A stretch of 64,000 nt of DNA, from assembly GCA_963720785.1 (NCBI GenBank), contig CAVRGQ010000004.1, forward strand, positions 744,001 to 808,000, read 5' to 3'. This stretch comes from CAVRGQ01 sp963720785 (GTDB taxonomy: Bacteria; Actinomycetota; Acidimicrobiia; IMCC26256; DASPTH01). This document shows, piece by piece, positions 50,197 to 59,044 of this stretch. Below the pieces are notes generated by a model. The model saw only the letters and a program-made list of their open reading frames with translations, was not told the DNA's origin and ran no database searches. Each line of letters starts with the position of its first letter. Positions within the stretch are counted from its first letter, which is position 1. Position numbers and translations under genes: made by a program.

Positions 50197-51195
50197 GTGT
50201 CTTCCGTCGTCGTCGCGCAACCCAGGCCGCGTACCCGCGCGGCCTGGGTCACGCGCGTCTACCTGCCTGCGTGCGCGATCGGCGCGCTCGCAGTGGGGCT
50301 GGTCGCCTTCGGGTGGTCGACGGGCTGGGACGGCGCGAGCTTCGCCGACTCCGCGACCGCGCTCCGTGTCACCATCGCGGGGCCGGTCGCGCTCGGGTTC
50401 CTCGGCGTGTTCCTCGTGGTCGAGCGCGTGTGGCCGGCCCAGGAGCGGCCGCTCGTCGCACGCGGCCACCGGCACGACCTTCTCTACGCGGTGGTGCACA
50501 CGACGATCCTGGTGCCGTTCATGACCGCGCTCACCCTCGCAACCGTGGCAATGGTGCAGCGCGCCGCACCATGGCTGGTGCTGCCGCACACCGACGCCGT
50601 GCCGCGGTGGCTGGTGATCGTCGCGATCGTGGTCGCCATGGACGCGTGCAACTGGCTCGTGCACCTCGCCAACCATCGCGTGGGGATGTTGTGGCGCTTC
50701 CACGAGCTGCACCACTCGCAGGAGGACATGAGCGTGCTCACCGTCTTCCGCACGCACCCGCTGATCCACGTGTCGTACCTCGTCGCGTTGTTGCCCGTCG
50801 TCGTGCTGCTCGCGAACGGGATCATGAGCACCACGATCCTGGTGCTCTACGGCGCGTGGGTCGCGCTCGCGCACTCGAACACCCGGCTCGGCTTCGGCCC
50901 GCTCCGCCGCGTGGTCGTGAGCCCGAACTTCCACCGGATCCACCACCGGCTCGACGGTCGCCAAGACGTCAACCTCGGCTTCGTGCTGAGCATCTGGGAC
51001 CAACTCGCCGGCCGGGCGGTGTTCCCGACCGCAGCCACCATCCGCGCCGACACGGGGTTGCCCGGCCGCCCACTGGTCGTCGAGCAGGAGGGCGACCGGC
51101 CGCGGCACCTCGCGGTCCTCGGCCGCCAATTGGTGGCACCCTTCCGTCCTGTCGACGACAGCGCCACGCCAACCAACGAGGTGACCTCGCCATGA
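50197..51195 (+). CDS. Sterol desaturase/fatty-acid hydroxylase-superfamily protein
   Basis: 332-aa membrane di-iron enzyme. Histidine motifs NWLVHLANHRVG, RFHELHHSQEDMSVLTVFRT and FHRIHHRLDGRQD provide the metal ligands. Four to five membrane helices surround them. Family members hydroxylate or desaturate lipids or carotenoids. The stop overlaps the DoxX gene's ATG by four bases, and that gene overlaps an SDR gene likewise, making a tight three-gene operon. GTG start at 50197. Confidence 0.9.
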   Translation: MSSVVVAQPRPRTRAAWVTRVYLPACAIGALAVGLVAFGWSTGWDGASFADSATALRVTIAGPVALGFLGVFLVVERVWPAQERPLVARGHRHDLLYAVVHTTILVPFMTALTLATVAMVQRAAPWLVLPHTDAVPRWLVIVAIVVAMDACNWLVHLANHRVGMLWRFHELHHSQEDMSVLTVFRTHPLIHVSYLVALLPVVVLLANGIMSTTILVLYGAWVALAHSNTRLGFGPLRRVVVSPNFHRIHHRLDGRQDVNLGFVLSIWDQLAGRAVFPTAATIRADTGLPGRPLVVEQEGDRPRHLAVLGRQLVAPFRPVDDSATPTNEVTSP

Positions 51196-51713
51196 CGACC
51201 ACCCGATCGCGCGGGCGCGCGCTGCTGCTCGCGGTGTTCAGCCCGAACACCGCGCCCCTGCCCGCGGACATCGCCCTGATCGCGGCACGCATCGCGCTCG
51301 CGTGGGTGTTCGTCTACCACGGGTCGCGTCGGCTCTTCGGCTGGTTCGACGGCCCGGGCATCGACGCGTCGGCGCAGTACTTCGCCAACACCGCGCACCT
51401 GCACCCGGGCACCTTCTTCGCAGTGACCGGCGGCATCATCGAGATGTTCGGCGGCATCGCCATCGCGCTCGGGCTGCTCTCGCGCCTCGCCGGGCTCGCG
51501 ATCTTCGTCGACATGATGATGGCGATCGTCACGGTCACGTGGGCGAACGGCATCAACGCGACCGGCACGAAGTCGGGCTACGAGCTCAACCTGGCGCTCG
51601 GCGTGCTCGCGCTGGTGATCGGGATCTTCGGCGCCGGGCGCTTCAGCATCGACGCGCTCATCGCCCGGCGCCTTCGACAGCCGCAACCGGAGTCGGCCAC
51701 AATCCCTGCATGA
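51192..51713 (+). CDS. DoxX-family membrane protein (hydroxylase operon)
   Basis: 173-aa four-helix DoxX-type protein: IALIAARIALAWVFVYHGSR, FFAVTGGIIEMFGGIAIALG, LAGLAIFVDMMMAIVTVTWA and LALGVLALVIGIFGAGRFSI. It is larger than the DoxX at 20084 and is locked between the hydroxylase and SDR genes by ATGA overlaps on both sides. It may serve electron transfer to the di-iron enzyme, but that is inference from neighbourhood. Confidence 0.87.
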   Translation: MTTTRSRGRALLLAVFSPNTAPLPADIALIAARIALAWVFVYHGSRRLFGWFDGPGIDASAQYFANTAHLHPGTFFAVTGGIIEMFGGIAIALGLLSRLAGLAIFVDMMMAIVTVTWANGINATGTKSGYELNLALGVLALVIGIFGAGRFSIDALIARRLRQPQPESATIPA

Positions 51714-52471
51714 CCGATCTGGGGGGACGGGTCGCGATCGTCACGGGTGGTGGCCGGGGGATCGGGCGGGGGATCTCGCTCGCACTCGCGGCGGCCGGCG
51801 CGACCGTGGTGGTGAGCGGGCGCACCCAGGAGACGCTCGACGACGCGTGTGCCGAGATACGCACGCGCGGCGGCGAAGCGGTGGGCATCGTCGCCGACGT
51901 ACGCGAGCCGGACGACACCGAACGACTCGTGGCCGAGACGGTCGCACACGCCGGACAGCTCGACGTCCTGGTCAACAACGCGCAGACGTACCGGCACGCG
52001 CTGCTGCTGGACGCGACCGAGGACGACCTCGAGTCCACCTTTCGCTCTGGGCCCTACGCCGTGTTCCGCCTCATCCGCGCCGCGCACCCGCACCTCGCCG
52101 CCAGCGGTCACGGCGTGATCGTGAACTTCGGCTCGGGCGCGCAACTCATGCACGACGGCCGGATGTACTCGGTGTACGCCGCGGCGAAGGGCGCGATCGA
52201 GTCGTTCACGCGGTACGCCGCGGTCGAATGGGGTGGCGACGGCATCCGCGCCTTGATGGTGATGCCCGCGGCGGAAACCGACGGCACCAAGGCGTTCGCC
52301 GAACGCGACCCGGAGCGGTACGCGGAGATGGTCGGCCGGGTGCCGATGGGGCGCTTCGGGGATCCCGAACACGACATCGGGGTGGCGATCGCCTGGTTGG
52401 TGAGTGACGAGGCCCGCTATCTCACCGGCTCGACCGTCATGCTCGACGGCGGCCAGATGTTCACCCGCTGA
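51710..52471 (+). CDS. Short-chain dehydrogenase/reductase
   Basis: 253-aa classical SDR. Cofactor motif TGGGRGIGRG, NNAQ in VDVLVNNAQTYRH region, catalytic YSVYAAAKG (YxxxK), and a serine in VNFGSGAQ. The C-terminal MLDGGQMFTR is the usual substrate-loop end. NAD(P)-dependent oxidoreductase, substrate unknown, likely acting on the product of the preceding hydroxylase. The ATG at 51710 overlaps the DoxX stop. Confidence 0.92.
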   Translation: MTDLGGRVAIVTGGGRGIGRGISLALAAAGATVVVSGRTQETLDDACAEIRTRGGEAVGIVADVREPDDTERLVAETVAHAGQLDVLVNNAQTYRHALLLDATEDDLESTFRSGPYAVFRLIRAAHPHLAASGHGVIVNFGSGAQLMHDGRMYSVYAAAKGAIESFTRYAAVEWGGDGIRALMVMPAAETDGTKAFAERDPERYAEMVGRVPMGRFGDPEHDIGVAIAWLVSDEARYLTGSTVMLDGGQMFTR

Positions 52472-52472
52472 C

Positions 52473-53805
52473 TCAGCGCGGAATGTCGAAGAGCAGGCGC
52501 GCGCCGGCGATGACGTCGTTCACGAAGTTCGGCAACGGCGGTAGCACGAGCAGGTAGGTCGCCGCGGCCACCGCGGTCACCCCGCCGCCCGACACCTGCA
52601 CCCGCTCGGGGAGCCGACGGTGCCACCGCGCACGCTCGGGCACCGGATGCTCGGCCGCGCGCGTCGATCAGCACGATCGCCGCGGCCGCGAGCAGCGCGG
52701 CGAAGGTGATGGTGCCCATCCAGCGCAGCCAGTCGAACCCGAGGGCGAACAAGCCGAGCGTGGCGAGCGCGGTCGGCGCGCCCCAGCCGATGCGGGCGCG
52801 CCGCGTCGGTAGCAGCCAGTCCCGGCACGCACGTGCGTAGGGCCACGCGCCGTGGAACGCGACCGCGAGCAGCGCGAGCAGCAGCGCTCCCACCATGATG
52901 CTGAGTTCCGGGTTGGGGCGGTCGATCACCCGCTGGACGCTCGACGAGAAGGTGTCGCCGAGATACACGAACACCGAGCCGTGGCCCTCGATGATCGACG
53001 GCGCGTCGAACTCGAGCAACGCGACCTGGGTGGAGCTCGGCGCACCGTGCAGCGCGAGTGCGCCGAGGACGAGCACCGTGGGGCCGACACCGAGCGCGGC
53101 GGTGACGAGAGGCCGCGCGCTCGTGCCGCGCCGGGCGCGGTCGACGGCGAGCAGCACGAGCACGAGCCACGGGCCCACGATCAGCGGCGCGGCCTCGCTC
53201 GCGAGCGTGCACACCGCCAGCAGTGCGCCGGCGATCAGTGCGAGGCGCGTCGGCGCAACTGCGCGCACGCCGGCGCAGAGCCCGACCACCGCGAGGAGGA
53301 GGAAGGCGAGCAGGTCGGGCCGTCGTTGCCCGCCCACCGAGTCGAACGCGAACGGCGCCACGGTGAGCGCGGCGGCCGCGGCGTAGGCGATGGTCGTGCG
53401 GCGCCGGCACAGGGCGACGACCAACGCGACCATCGCCGCGATCGTCGTGAGCGCCACGATGTTCTGGACGAGGTCGACCTCGGCGATGGTCGGGTGGCGG
53501 CCGAGGATGGTGCGCAGCGCCTCGCCCACGAACCCGCGACGCACGAAGCCATGGCGGTAGGTCACGTACCAGAGCGAGCGCCCGTACTCGCTCATCCCGT
53601 AGCCGGTGTACGTGAACCGCTGCACGACCTGGTACCCGATGCCGATGGCGAGCGCCCAGCGGATCGCGAGCTCGAGCCGGGGGAGCGACCGGGCCGCGGG
53701 CGGCGCGGCGGCGGTTCCGGCGGTGGCGCTCGTGTCGCACGGCACCGGGTGAGCGTGACACCGAACGCCCGGAATGTCCGCGCGCCCTTCGGTCGGAACC
53801 ATCAT
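52473..53805 (-). CDS. Polytopic membrane protein (frameshifted near C-terminus)
   Basis: About 444-aa protein with around ten hydrophobic segments (IRWALAIGIGYQVVQRFTYT, VALTTIAAMVALVVALCRRR, LVTAALGVGPTVLVLGALAL and others) and no motif of a known transporter or glycosyltransferase. A conserved-looking RHGFVRRGFVGEALRTILGR follows the first helix. The frame breaks at 52655-52656 (CC for C); after repair it ends LLVLPPLPNFVNDVIAGARL followed by LFDIPR. An ATG pair at 53805/53802 may start it. Function unknown. Confidence 0.7.
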
Positions 53806-53888
53806 CAAGTCGGGGCCGACCGGCGCCGAAATTCGTCGGACCCCGTTCCGGCGGTCGTCGTCGGCAACCCCATCTCCGAGAGGCCACC

Positions 53889-55145
53889 GTGCGCACCACC
53901 AGGCTCCGAGCCACCTTGGCAACGTTCGTCGCGGTGCTCGCCACCGCCACCGTCGCGGCAGCTCCTGCCGGCGCCGGCACCACGGCCAAGAAGCCCACGC
54001 CCACAGCACCACCACCGTGCTGGGCGACAATCCCGCCGGCGGGCGCGTTCTACCAGCCGCCGAACCCGCTGCCGAAGGCCAAGCCGGGCACGATCATCCG
54101 CAAGGAGGCGCTCACCAACGCGCCCGCGGGCAGCAACGGCTGGAAGATCCTCTACCACTCGACCGGCCTGCACGGTGAGGACATCGCGGTGTCGGGCATG
54201 GTCTTCGTGCCCGCGGTGCCGGCCACCGGTCCCCGCACGGTCGTCTCGTGGGCTCACCCCACGACGGGCGTCGCCGACCAGTGCGCGCCGTCGGTGCTGT
54301 CCGACGGCCCGTCGCTCGTCGCCGGTCTCCAGGCCTTCCTCGACGCGGGCTTCGTCGTCACCGCCACCGACTACCAGGGTCTCGGCACCCCCGGCGTGCA
54401 CCCGTACCTCATCGGGATCTCCGAAGGGCGAGGCACCCTCGACGCCGTGCGCGCGGCCCGCAACATGCCCGAGACCGCGGCGGGCAAGAAGTTCTTCACC
54501 TGGGGTCACTCGCAGGGTGGCCAGGGCGCGCTGTTCGCGGGTGAGCTCGCGCCCACCTACGCACCGGACCTGCAGCTGATGGGCGCCTCTGCCGCCGCGC
54601 CCGCCGGTGAGCTCGCCAAGGTGTTCGACCTCGACGAGAACTCGGTCGACGGCATCGCGCTCGGTGGCTGGGCGATGAACGCCTACTACCAGGTGTACCA
54701 GGACCAGTACCCGAAGATGAGCATCGACCAGATGATCACCGCGACGGGCAAGGCCGCGCTCCCGCAGCTGATCCCGCTGTGCGACGCGGTCGCGGCCGAC
54801 GAGACCCAGATCGTGTCGATCGCGACACCGCTGATCGGTTCGTTCTACGCGACGACCGACCCGGGATCGGTGCCGCCGTGGGGCAAGCTCCTCGCGAGCA
54901 ACCGTCCGGGGAACACCAGGACCAAGGCCCCCGTGTTCGTCGCGCAGGACACCGCCGACGAGGTCGTGCCGGCAGTCACCACCGACGCGTTGGTGAAGGA
55001 CCTGTGCGCGAAGGGCGACACCGTCGACTACGTGCAGTTCCCGGGGCTCAGCCACACGCTCATCGGCTACGCGTCCGCGCCCGACGCCCTGGCGTGGATG
55101 CAGGCGATCCTCGCCGGCCAGCCGCCGACGAACACCTGCGGCTGA
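53889..55145 (+). CDS. Secreted lipase/esterase (LIP family)
   Basis: 418-aa exported hydrolase. A signal peptide (LATFVAVLATATVAAAPAGA) and a Pro/Lys linker precede the alpha/beta-hydrolase domain. Nucleophile motif is FFTWGHSQGGQGALF, an early VVSWAHPTTGVADQCAPSV matches the secretory lipase group, and the His is in FPGLSHTLIG. The acid is in VFVAQDTADEVVP. It likely attacks triacylglycerol or esters outside the cell. GTG start at 53889. Confidence 0.88.
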   Translation: MRTTRLRATLATFVAVLATATVAAAPAGAGTTAKKPTPTAPPPCWATIPPAGAFYQPPNPLPKAKPGTIIRKEALTNAPAGSNGWKILYHSTGLHGEDIAVSGMVFVPAVPATGPRTVVSWAHPTTGVADQCAPSVLSDGPSLVAGLQAFLDAGFVVTATDYQGLGTPGVHPYLIGISEGRGTLDAVRAARNMPETAAGKKFFTWGHSQGGQGALFAGELAPTYAPDLQLMGASAAAPAGELAKVFDLDENSVDGIALGGWAMNAYYQVYQDQYPKMSIDQMITATGKAALPQLIPLCDAVAADETQIVSIATPLIGSFYATTDPGSVPPWGKLLASNRPGNTRTKAPVFVAQDTADEVVPAVTTDALVKDLCAKGDTVDYVQFPGLSHTLIGYASAPDALAWMQAILAGQPPTNTCG

Positions 55146-55172
55146 CCCGGTCCCGGGGTTACGGTGGGATCC

Positions 55173-55646
55173 ATGTCCGAGACGTGGCTCCCCGAGGCCG
55201 GTACCGACTCCGGCGCGGATGTCGGCGTGCTCGAGCGCGTCGCGTCGCTCCGGCCCTCGTACGCCGAGGCGCTGCGCGAGGTGGAGACGGCGGTCTGGGG
55301 CCAGGACCAGGTCGAACCCGAGTTGCTGGAGCTGTGCCGGCTGCGCATCGCGCAGATGCTCCAGGCCGACGAGGCGTCGACGCACCCGCCGGTTCGGGTG
55401 CGCGTCGACGACGCCCTCATCGGGCAGCTCGGGCAGTGGCCCACGAGCGACGCGTTCGACGAGCGGCAGCGCGTCGCGCTGGGCTTCGCCGAACAGCTCG
55501 TGGTCGACGCGCAGGGGGTGAGCGACGAGCACGCGGCGTCAGTGATCGCGTGCCTCGGTGACGGCGGGTTCCTCGTGCTCACCTACGCGTGCGGATTCTT
55601 CGAGACCACACAACGCGCGTCGATCGTGCTGGAAGTGCAGTCATGA
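55173..55646 (+). CDS. AhpD/carboxymuconolactone-decarboxylase-like protein without CxxC
   Basis: 157-aa helical protein of the AhpD-like fold (ELCRLRIAQMLQ, DERQRVALGFAEQLVVDAQG). Only the first Cys of the usual CxxC redox site may remain; the site is not intact. ATG at 55173 with TACGGT seven bases upstream (55160-55165). It overlaps the next AhpD-like gene by four bases. The pair may form a heteromeric complex. Confidence 0.75.
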   Translation: MSETWLPEAGTDSGADVGVLERVASLRPSYAEALREVETAVWGQDQVEPELLELCRLRIAQMLQADEASTHPPVRVRVDDALIGQLGQWPTSDAFDERQRVALGFAEQLVVDAQGVSDEHAASVIACLGDGGFLVLTYACGFFETTQRASIVLEVQS

Positions 55647-56107
55647 GCTCCGAACCGCGTACCGAGGTCGGCCTCGCCGACGTCGCGCCCGAACTGCACG
55701 CGGCGATGATGAACTTCATGGCCGTCGCGTACCCGGGGAAGGTCGACATCGTCACGCGTGAGCTGGTGCGCATCTACAGCGGGCGCGAGTCGCACTGCCG
55801 GATCTGCCGCAACTTCCGCCTGCGGGTCGCGGTCGACCGCGGGTTCGACGAGTCGATGGTCGAGCAGATGGACGACCTCGAGGCGAGTGAGCTCGCACCC
55901 CACCAGAAGGCCGCGCTCCGTCTCGCCCACGACTTCCTCGGCGACCCGCGCGCGTTCGACGCCGATGCGCAGGCCGAGTTGCTCGCGCACTTCACCCCCG
56001 AGCAGGCCGCCGAGCTGTTCCTCGACCTCGTGCGCTTCCGGCCGGGCTCGAAGCTCACCGTCGTCGCGGGCGACGAACCCGCCGAAGAGGGCCTGATCTA
56101 CAGCTGA
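55643..56107 (+). CDS. AhpD/carboxymuconolactone-decarboxylase-like protein with CxxC
   Basis: 154-aa partner of the preceding gene. The redox motif ESHCRICRNFRLR (CxxC) and the downstream AALRLAHDFLGDPRAFDADA fit AhpD-like peroxidase/disulphide enzymes. The start ATG overlaps the previous stop (ATGA). It is the last gene before the IS110 element, whose left end must lie within the next ~110 bases; the gene itself is intact. Confidence 0.8.
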   Translation: MSSEPRTEVGLADVAPELHAAMMNFMAVAYPGKVDIVTRELVRIYSGRESHCRICRNFRLRVAVDRGFDESMVEQMDDLEASELAPHQKAALRLAHDFLGDPRAFDADAQAELLAHFTPEQAAELFLDLVRFRPGSKLTVVAGDEPAEEGLIYS

Positions 56108-56220
56108 TACACCGCCTCTGAGGGTCCACCGCGTGTGAGTGGCGGGGGCCGATCGTGGAGTGTCGTCTTCACGGGAGGTGGTGTGTGCGATTCGTTGGCG
56201 GTGATCTTCAGGGCGAGTTC

Positions 56221-57510
56221 ATGGCGCGGGTCCGTAGCGTCGATCCGCAGCGGTGTCTCGCGGTGCCGGTCGATGTTGGGAAGTGGTCAGCGATGGCTTT
56301 GGTCGCTGACCATCATGGCGAGGTCGTCGTCGCGCCGTTCGAGTTCAGGCTCGACGAGCCTGGGGTCCATGGGTTGCTGAGCGCGATCAATGCCGCGGTG
56401 AGCAGTCGCGACGCGGTGGTGTGCCGGGTGGGTGTCGAGTCAGCCGGGCACTATCACCGAACGCTGGTGGCTCGGCTCCGGGCTGGTGGGGTCGAGGTTG
56501 TCGAGTTGAACCCGGCGGCGGTGAAGCAGGCGCGGGCACAGCAGTTGCTCCGCCGGTTGAAGAGCGACGAGCGTGATCTGGGTGCGATGGCCGAGCTGTT
56601 GGTTCGTGGCGCGGGCCGTCGACCGCAGATTCGTGACGAAGCGATGGCGGCACAGGTGGCGTGGGTGGCGCATCGTCGCCGCAAGGTCGCTGCGCATGTC
56701 GCGCTGTCGAATCAGGTGCAGGGTCACCTCGATCTCGTGTTTCCCGGTCTGGGAGCTTGTTTCGATGGGATCTTGCGTTCCAAAGCCGGTCGGGTGATCG
56801 TGCGCGACGTCGCTGATCCCGATCGGATCCGACGACTCGGCTCCGAGGGCCTGCGACGCTTCGTTGCCCGGCGAGGCGTGGTGCTGCAACGGCGTAAGGC
56901 CGACCAGGTCATCGAGGCGGCGAAGACGGCGTTGCGTCTCCCGATCGCAGAGCGAGCACCGGTCGCAGCGCTCCTTGCGGCCGACGTCGCGCTCCTCGAT
57001 GCCATCGACGCGGAGATCGGCCGAGCCGAGGACCAGCTCACCGAAGTGCTCGACGCGACACCTGCTCGTGTGCTGATCTCGTTGCCTGGTGTCGGTGTGG
57101 TCCGCGCCAGCGCGTATGGCGCTGCCATCGGGGACCCGTTCCGGTTCCCGAACGCGGCCGCCGCGTACCGCGCGTCAGGGCTCGTGCCGGCGGAGTACTC
57201 GTCGGCTGGTCGCCGCCGAGGCGGTCAACACATCAGCCGTGAAGGCTCCGTCGAGCTGCGATCCTCGATTCTCGAACTCGGCCGCGGCCTCGCTGGCCAC
57301 GACACCGACTTCGCTGCCTACCGACAACGACTTCGCAGCAGCGGCAAACGCCCTGCGGTTGCCGCGGTCGCGGTCGGTCACCGCGCGCACCGGCTCGCGT
57401 TCGCGATGCTGCGTTCACAAGCTCCCTACGACTCGAAACGATGGGCTGCCGCAGCGGCGGACGGGTCCGTCATGGCGAAGACCGGAGGCCGGCCCACCAG
57501 AACGACGTAA
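56221..57510 (+). CDS. IS110-family transposase (bridge-RNA type recombinase)
   Basis: 429-aa recombinase, full length. The N-terminal RuvC-like domain (DEDD catalytic) has VDVGKWSAMALV, a Glu in RVGVESAGHY and Asp residues in LRRLKSDERDLGAM. The C-terminal transposase-20 domain with the catalytic Ser region has LISLPGVGVVRASAYGAAIG, FRFPNAAAAYRASGLVPAEY, and GGQHISREGSVELRS. The ATG at 56221 begins MARVRSVDPQ; a GTG at 56155 is an alternative. Enzymes of this family are guided by an RNA from the element's noncoding end. Confidence 0.92.
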   Translation: MARVRSVDPQRCLAVPVDVGKWSAMALVADHHGEVVVAPFEFRLDEPGVHGLLSAINAAVSSRDAVVCRVGVESAGHYHRTLVARLRAGGVEVVELNPAAVKQARAQQLLRRLKSDERDLGAMAELLVRGAGRRPQIRDEAMAAQVAWVAHRRRKVAAHVALSNQVQGHLDLVFPGLGACFDGILRSKAGRVIVRDVADPDRIRRLGSEGLRRFVARRGVVLQRRKADQVIEAAKTALRLPIAERAPVAALLAADVALLDAIDAEIGRAEDQLTEVLDATPARVLISLPGVGVVRASAYGAAIGDPFRFPNAAAAYRASGLVPAEYSSAGRRRGGQHISREGSVELRSSILELGRGLAGHDTDFAAYRQRLRSSGKRPAVAAVAVGHRAHRLAFAMLRSQAPYDSKRWAAAAADGSVMAKTGGRPTRTT

Positions 57511-57610
57511 CCCGCCCGCCGGCCACCACCATGGACCGGCACGCCCAAACGAACAACCTCCTCGCCTCCAGGCGAGCTCGGCGGCGGGGGCCGGGACCGA
57601 CGTCGTTACA

Positions 57611-57647
57611 GCTATGCAGCCCGCACCCGCGGGACTGCGCCGCTAGC
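57611..57647 (+). ncRNA. Candidate structured RNA (bridge RNA) in IS110 right end
   Basis: A nested stem: GCTA (57611-57614) with TAGC (57644-57647), GCAG (57616-57619) with CTGC (57635-57638), and CCCGC (57620-57624) with GCGGG (57629-57633) around ACCC. Nearby, CTCGCCT/AGGCGAG at 57561-57576 and CTCGCC-TCAC-GGCGAG around 57750-57764 add further hairpins. Long 3' noncoding ends carry the guide RNA in the IS1111 branch, so this region is the natural candidate. The true extent is unknown. Confidence 0.45.
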
Positions 57648-57829
57648 AAGACGCCCGGCCCCTCCCATCGAGCGAGTGCGCACGTGGTTGCCTGAGCCGC
57701 CCAAGGCGAGCTCGCGTATGTCAGCGAGCACCGCAGGGACGCCGCCCGCTCGCCTCACGGCGAGGACAAGACCCGACCACCACACGGATCAACGCGCCCC
57801 GACACCACCTTGACAAACGGGACGGTTGC

Positions 57830-57976
57830 TAGGCCGGCTCGTCCACGAACGGGTGCGGGAACACGTCGAGGTCACGGCCGTCGTCGGTGCACGTATTCGC
57901 CGAAGGCCTGCCGGTTCACGACGTCGGCGTAGGCGTGTTGCAACCCGAGGATGGCGGCGTGGTCGTCGGTGGGCAT
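57830..57976 (-). pseudogene. Short decayed or frameshifted ORF beside the IS element
   Basis: From the ATG at 57976 the sequence reads MPTDDHAAILGLQHAYADVV then NRQAFGEY, like the first helix of SnoaL/NTF2-fold proteins, but stops at 57872. In another frame TDDGRDLDVFPHPFVDEPA ends at a stop at 57830. Removing one base near 57889 would join them into a 48-aa ORF. It may be a gene truncated by the IS110 insertion or deletion, or a small protein with an indel. Confidence 0.45.
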
Positions 57977-58062
57977 CGTGTGTCATCCTCTCCGCCCGAA
58001 CCCGTGGACCGCAACCACGAACCGAAGCACGAACCGAAGCACTGCGACGAGGGGAAGCGCCG

Positions 58063-59037
58063 ATGGCGAAGCTCGGCCTGTTCATCGACCTGCGCAACCC
58101 CCCGGGGTGGCACCAGGACCCGCACCGCCTGTACTCCTTCACGCTCGAGCTGTGCGAGGAGGCCGAGCGCCTCGGCGCTGACAGCGTGTGGCTCTCCGAG
58201 CACCACGGCTTCGAGGACGGCTACCTCACGCAGCCGCTGCCCTTCGCCACTGCGATCGCGGCGCGCACGCAGCGGATCCGCATCGGCACGGCCGTCGTGA
58301 TCGCCCCGTTGCGCGAGCCGGCGCTGCTCGCGGAGGAGGCGGCGCTCGTCGACATCGTGTCGGGCGGGCGGCTCGACCTCGGCCTCGGCGCGGGGTACCG
58401 CCTCCCCGAGTACGAGCTGTACGGCAAGGAGATGAAGGGTCGCTACGACGCGCTCGACGACACCGTGCGCGAGGTGCGCGCGCTGTGGCGCGACGGGCGG
58501 GTGCCGCCCGCGCCGGTGCAGGACCCGGTGCCGATCTGGATGGGGTACCAGGGGCCGAAGGGTGCGCGGCGCGCCGGGCTGCTCGGCGAGCACCTGTTGT
58601 CGGCGCAGCGATCGCTGCTGGAGCCGTACCAGGCCGGTCTGGTGGAGGGCGGTCACGACCCGGCCATCGCGAAGATGGCGAGCATGGTGCCGGCGTTCGC
58701 GACCGAGGACCCCGAGCGCGACTGGCCGACGGTGGCGCGCCACCTGCAGTACCAGGTCGATTCCTACCTGTCGTACGGGGTCGAGGGCACCGGCCACCCG
58801 GCGCCGCCGCCGCTCGACACCGAGAAGGCGCGCACACGCGGGCTCGGCAAGGGCCTGAGCGGCATCGTGTGCGACACTCCCGACGTGGTGGCCGCGCGCA
58901 TCCACGAGCACCTCGGCGGGTTGCCGGTCGACACGGTGTTCATGTTCGCGTCGGTCGCGGGCATGCCCGAGGCGATGGTCCTCGAGCACACCCGCGTCCT
59001 GTGCGAGCAGGTGCGGCCGCTCGTCGCGGATCTGTAG
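58063..59037 (+). CDS. LLM-class F420-type oxidoreductase
   Basis: 324-aa luciferase-like TIM barrel. Signatures: GLFIDLRNPPGWHQDPHRLY, SVWLSEHHGFEDGYLTQPLP, RIRIGTAVVIAPLREPALLA and DIVSGGRLDLGLGAGYRLPE. Actinobacterial enzymes of this group mostly use coenzyme F420, some FMN. The substrate is unknown. A GAGGGGAAG ribosome-binding site precedes the ATG. Just upstream the 12-mer CACGAACCGAAG occurs twice in tandem. Confidence 0.9.
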   Translation: MAKLGLFIDLRNPPGWHQDPHRLYSFTLELCEEAERLGADSVWLSEHHGFEDGYLTQPLPFATAIAARTQRIRIGTAVVIAPLREPALLAEEAALVDIVSGGRLDLGLGAGYRLPEYELYGKEMKGRYDALDDTVREVRALWRDGRVPPAPVQDPVPIWMGYQGPKGARRAGLLGEHLLSAQRSLLEPYQAGLVEGGHDPAIAKMASMVPAFATEDPERDWPTVARHLQYQVDSYLSYGVEGTGHPAPPPLDTEKARTRGLGKGLSGIVCDTPDVVAARIHEHLGGLPVDTVFMFASVAGMPEAMVLEHTRVLCEQVRPLVADL

Positions 59038-59044
59038 GCCGGTC

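Larger units (their letters stand above)
56110..57830 (+). mobile_element. IS110-family insertion sequence (ends approximate)
   Basis: One transposase gene flanked by about 110 bases to the left and more than 300 noncoding bases to the right. IS110 members lack terminal inverted repeats and usually target duplications, so exact ends cannot be read. An 11-bp direct repeat GGCGGGGGCCG occurs at 56141-56151 and 57583-57593 and might mark ends or be chance. Base use (more A/T at third positions) differs from neighbouring genes. The right side abuts a decayed ORF. Confidence 0.8.
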
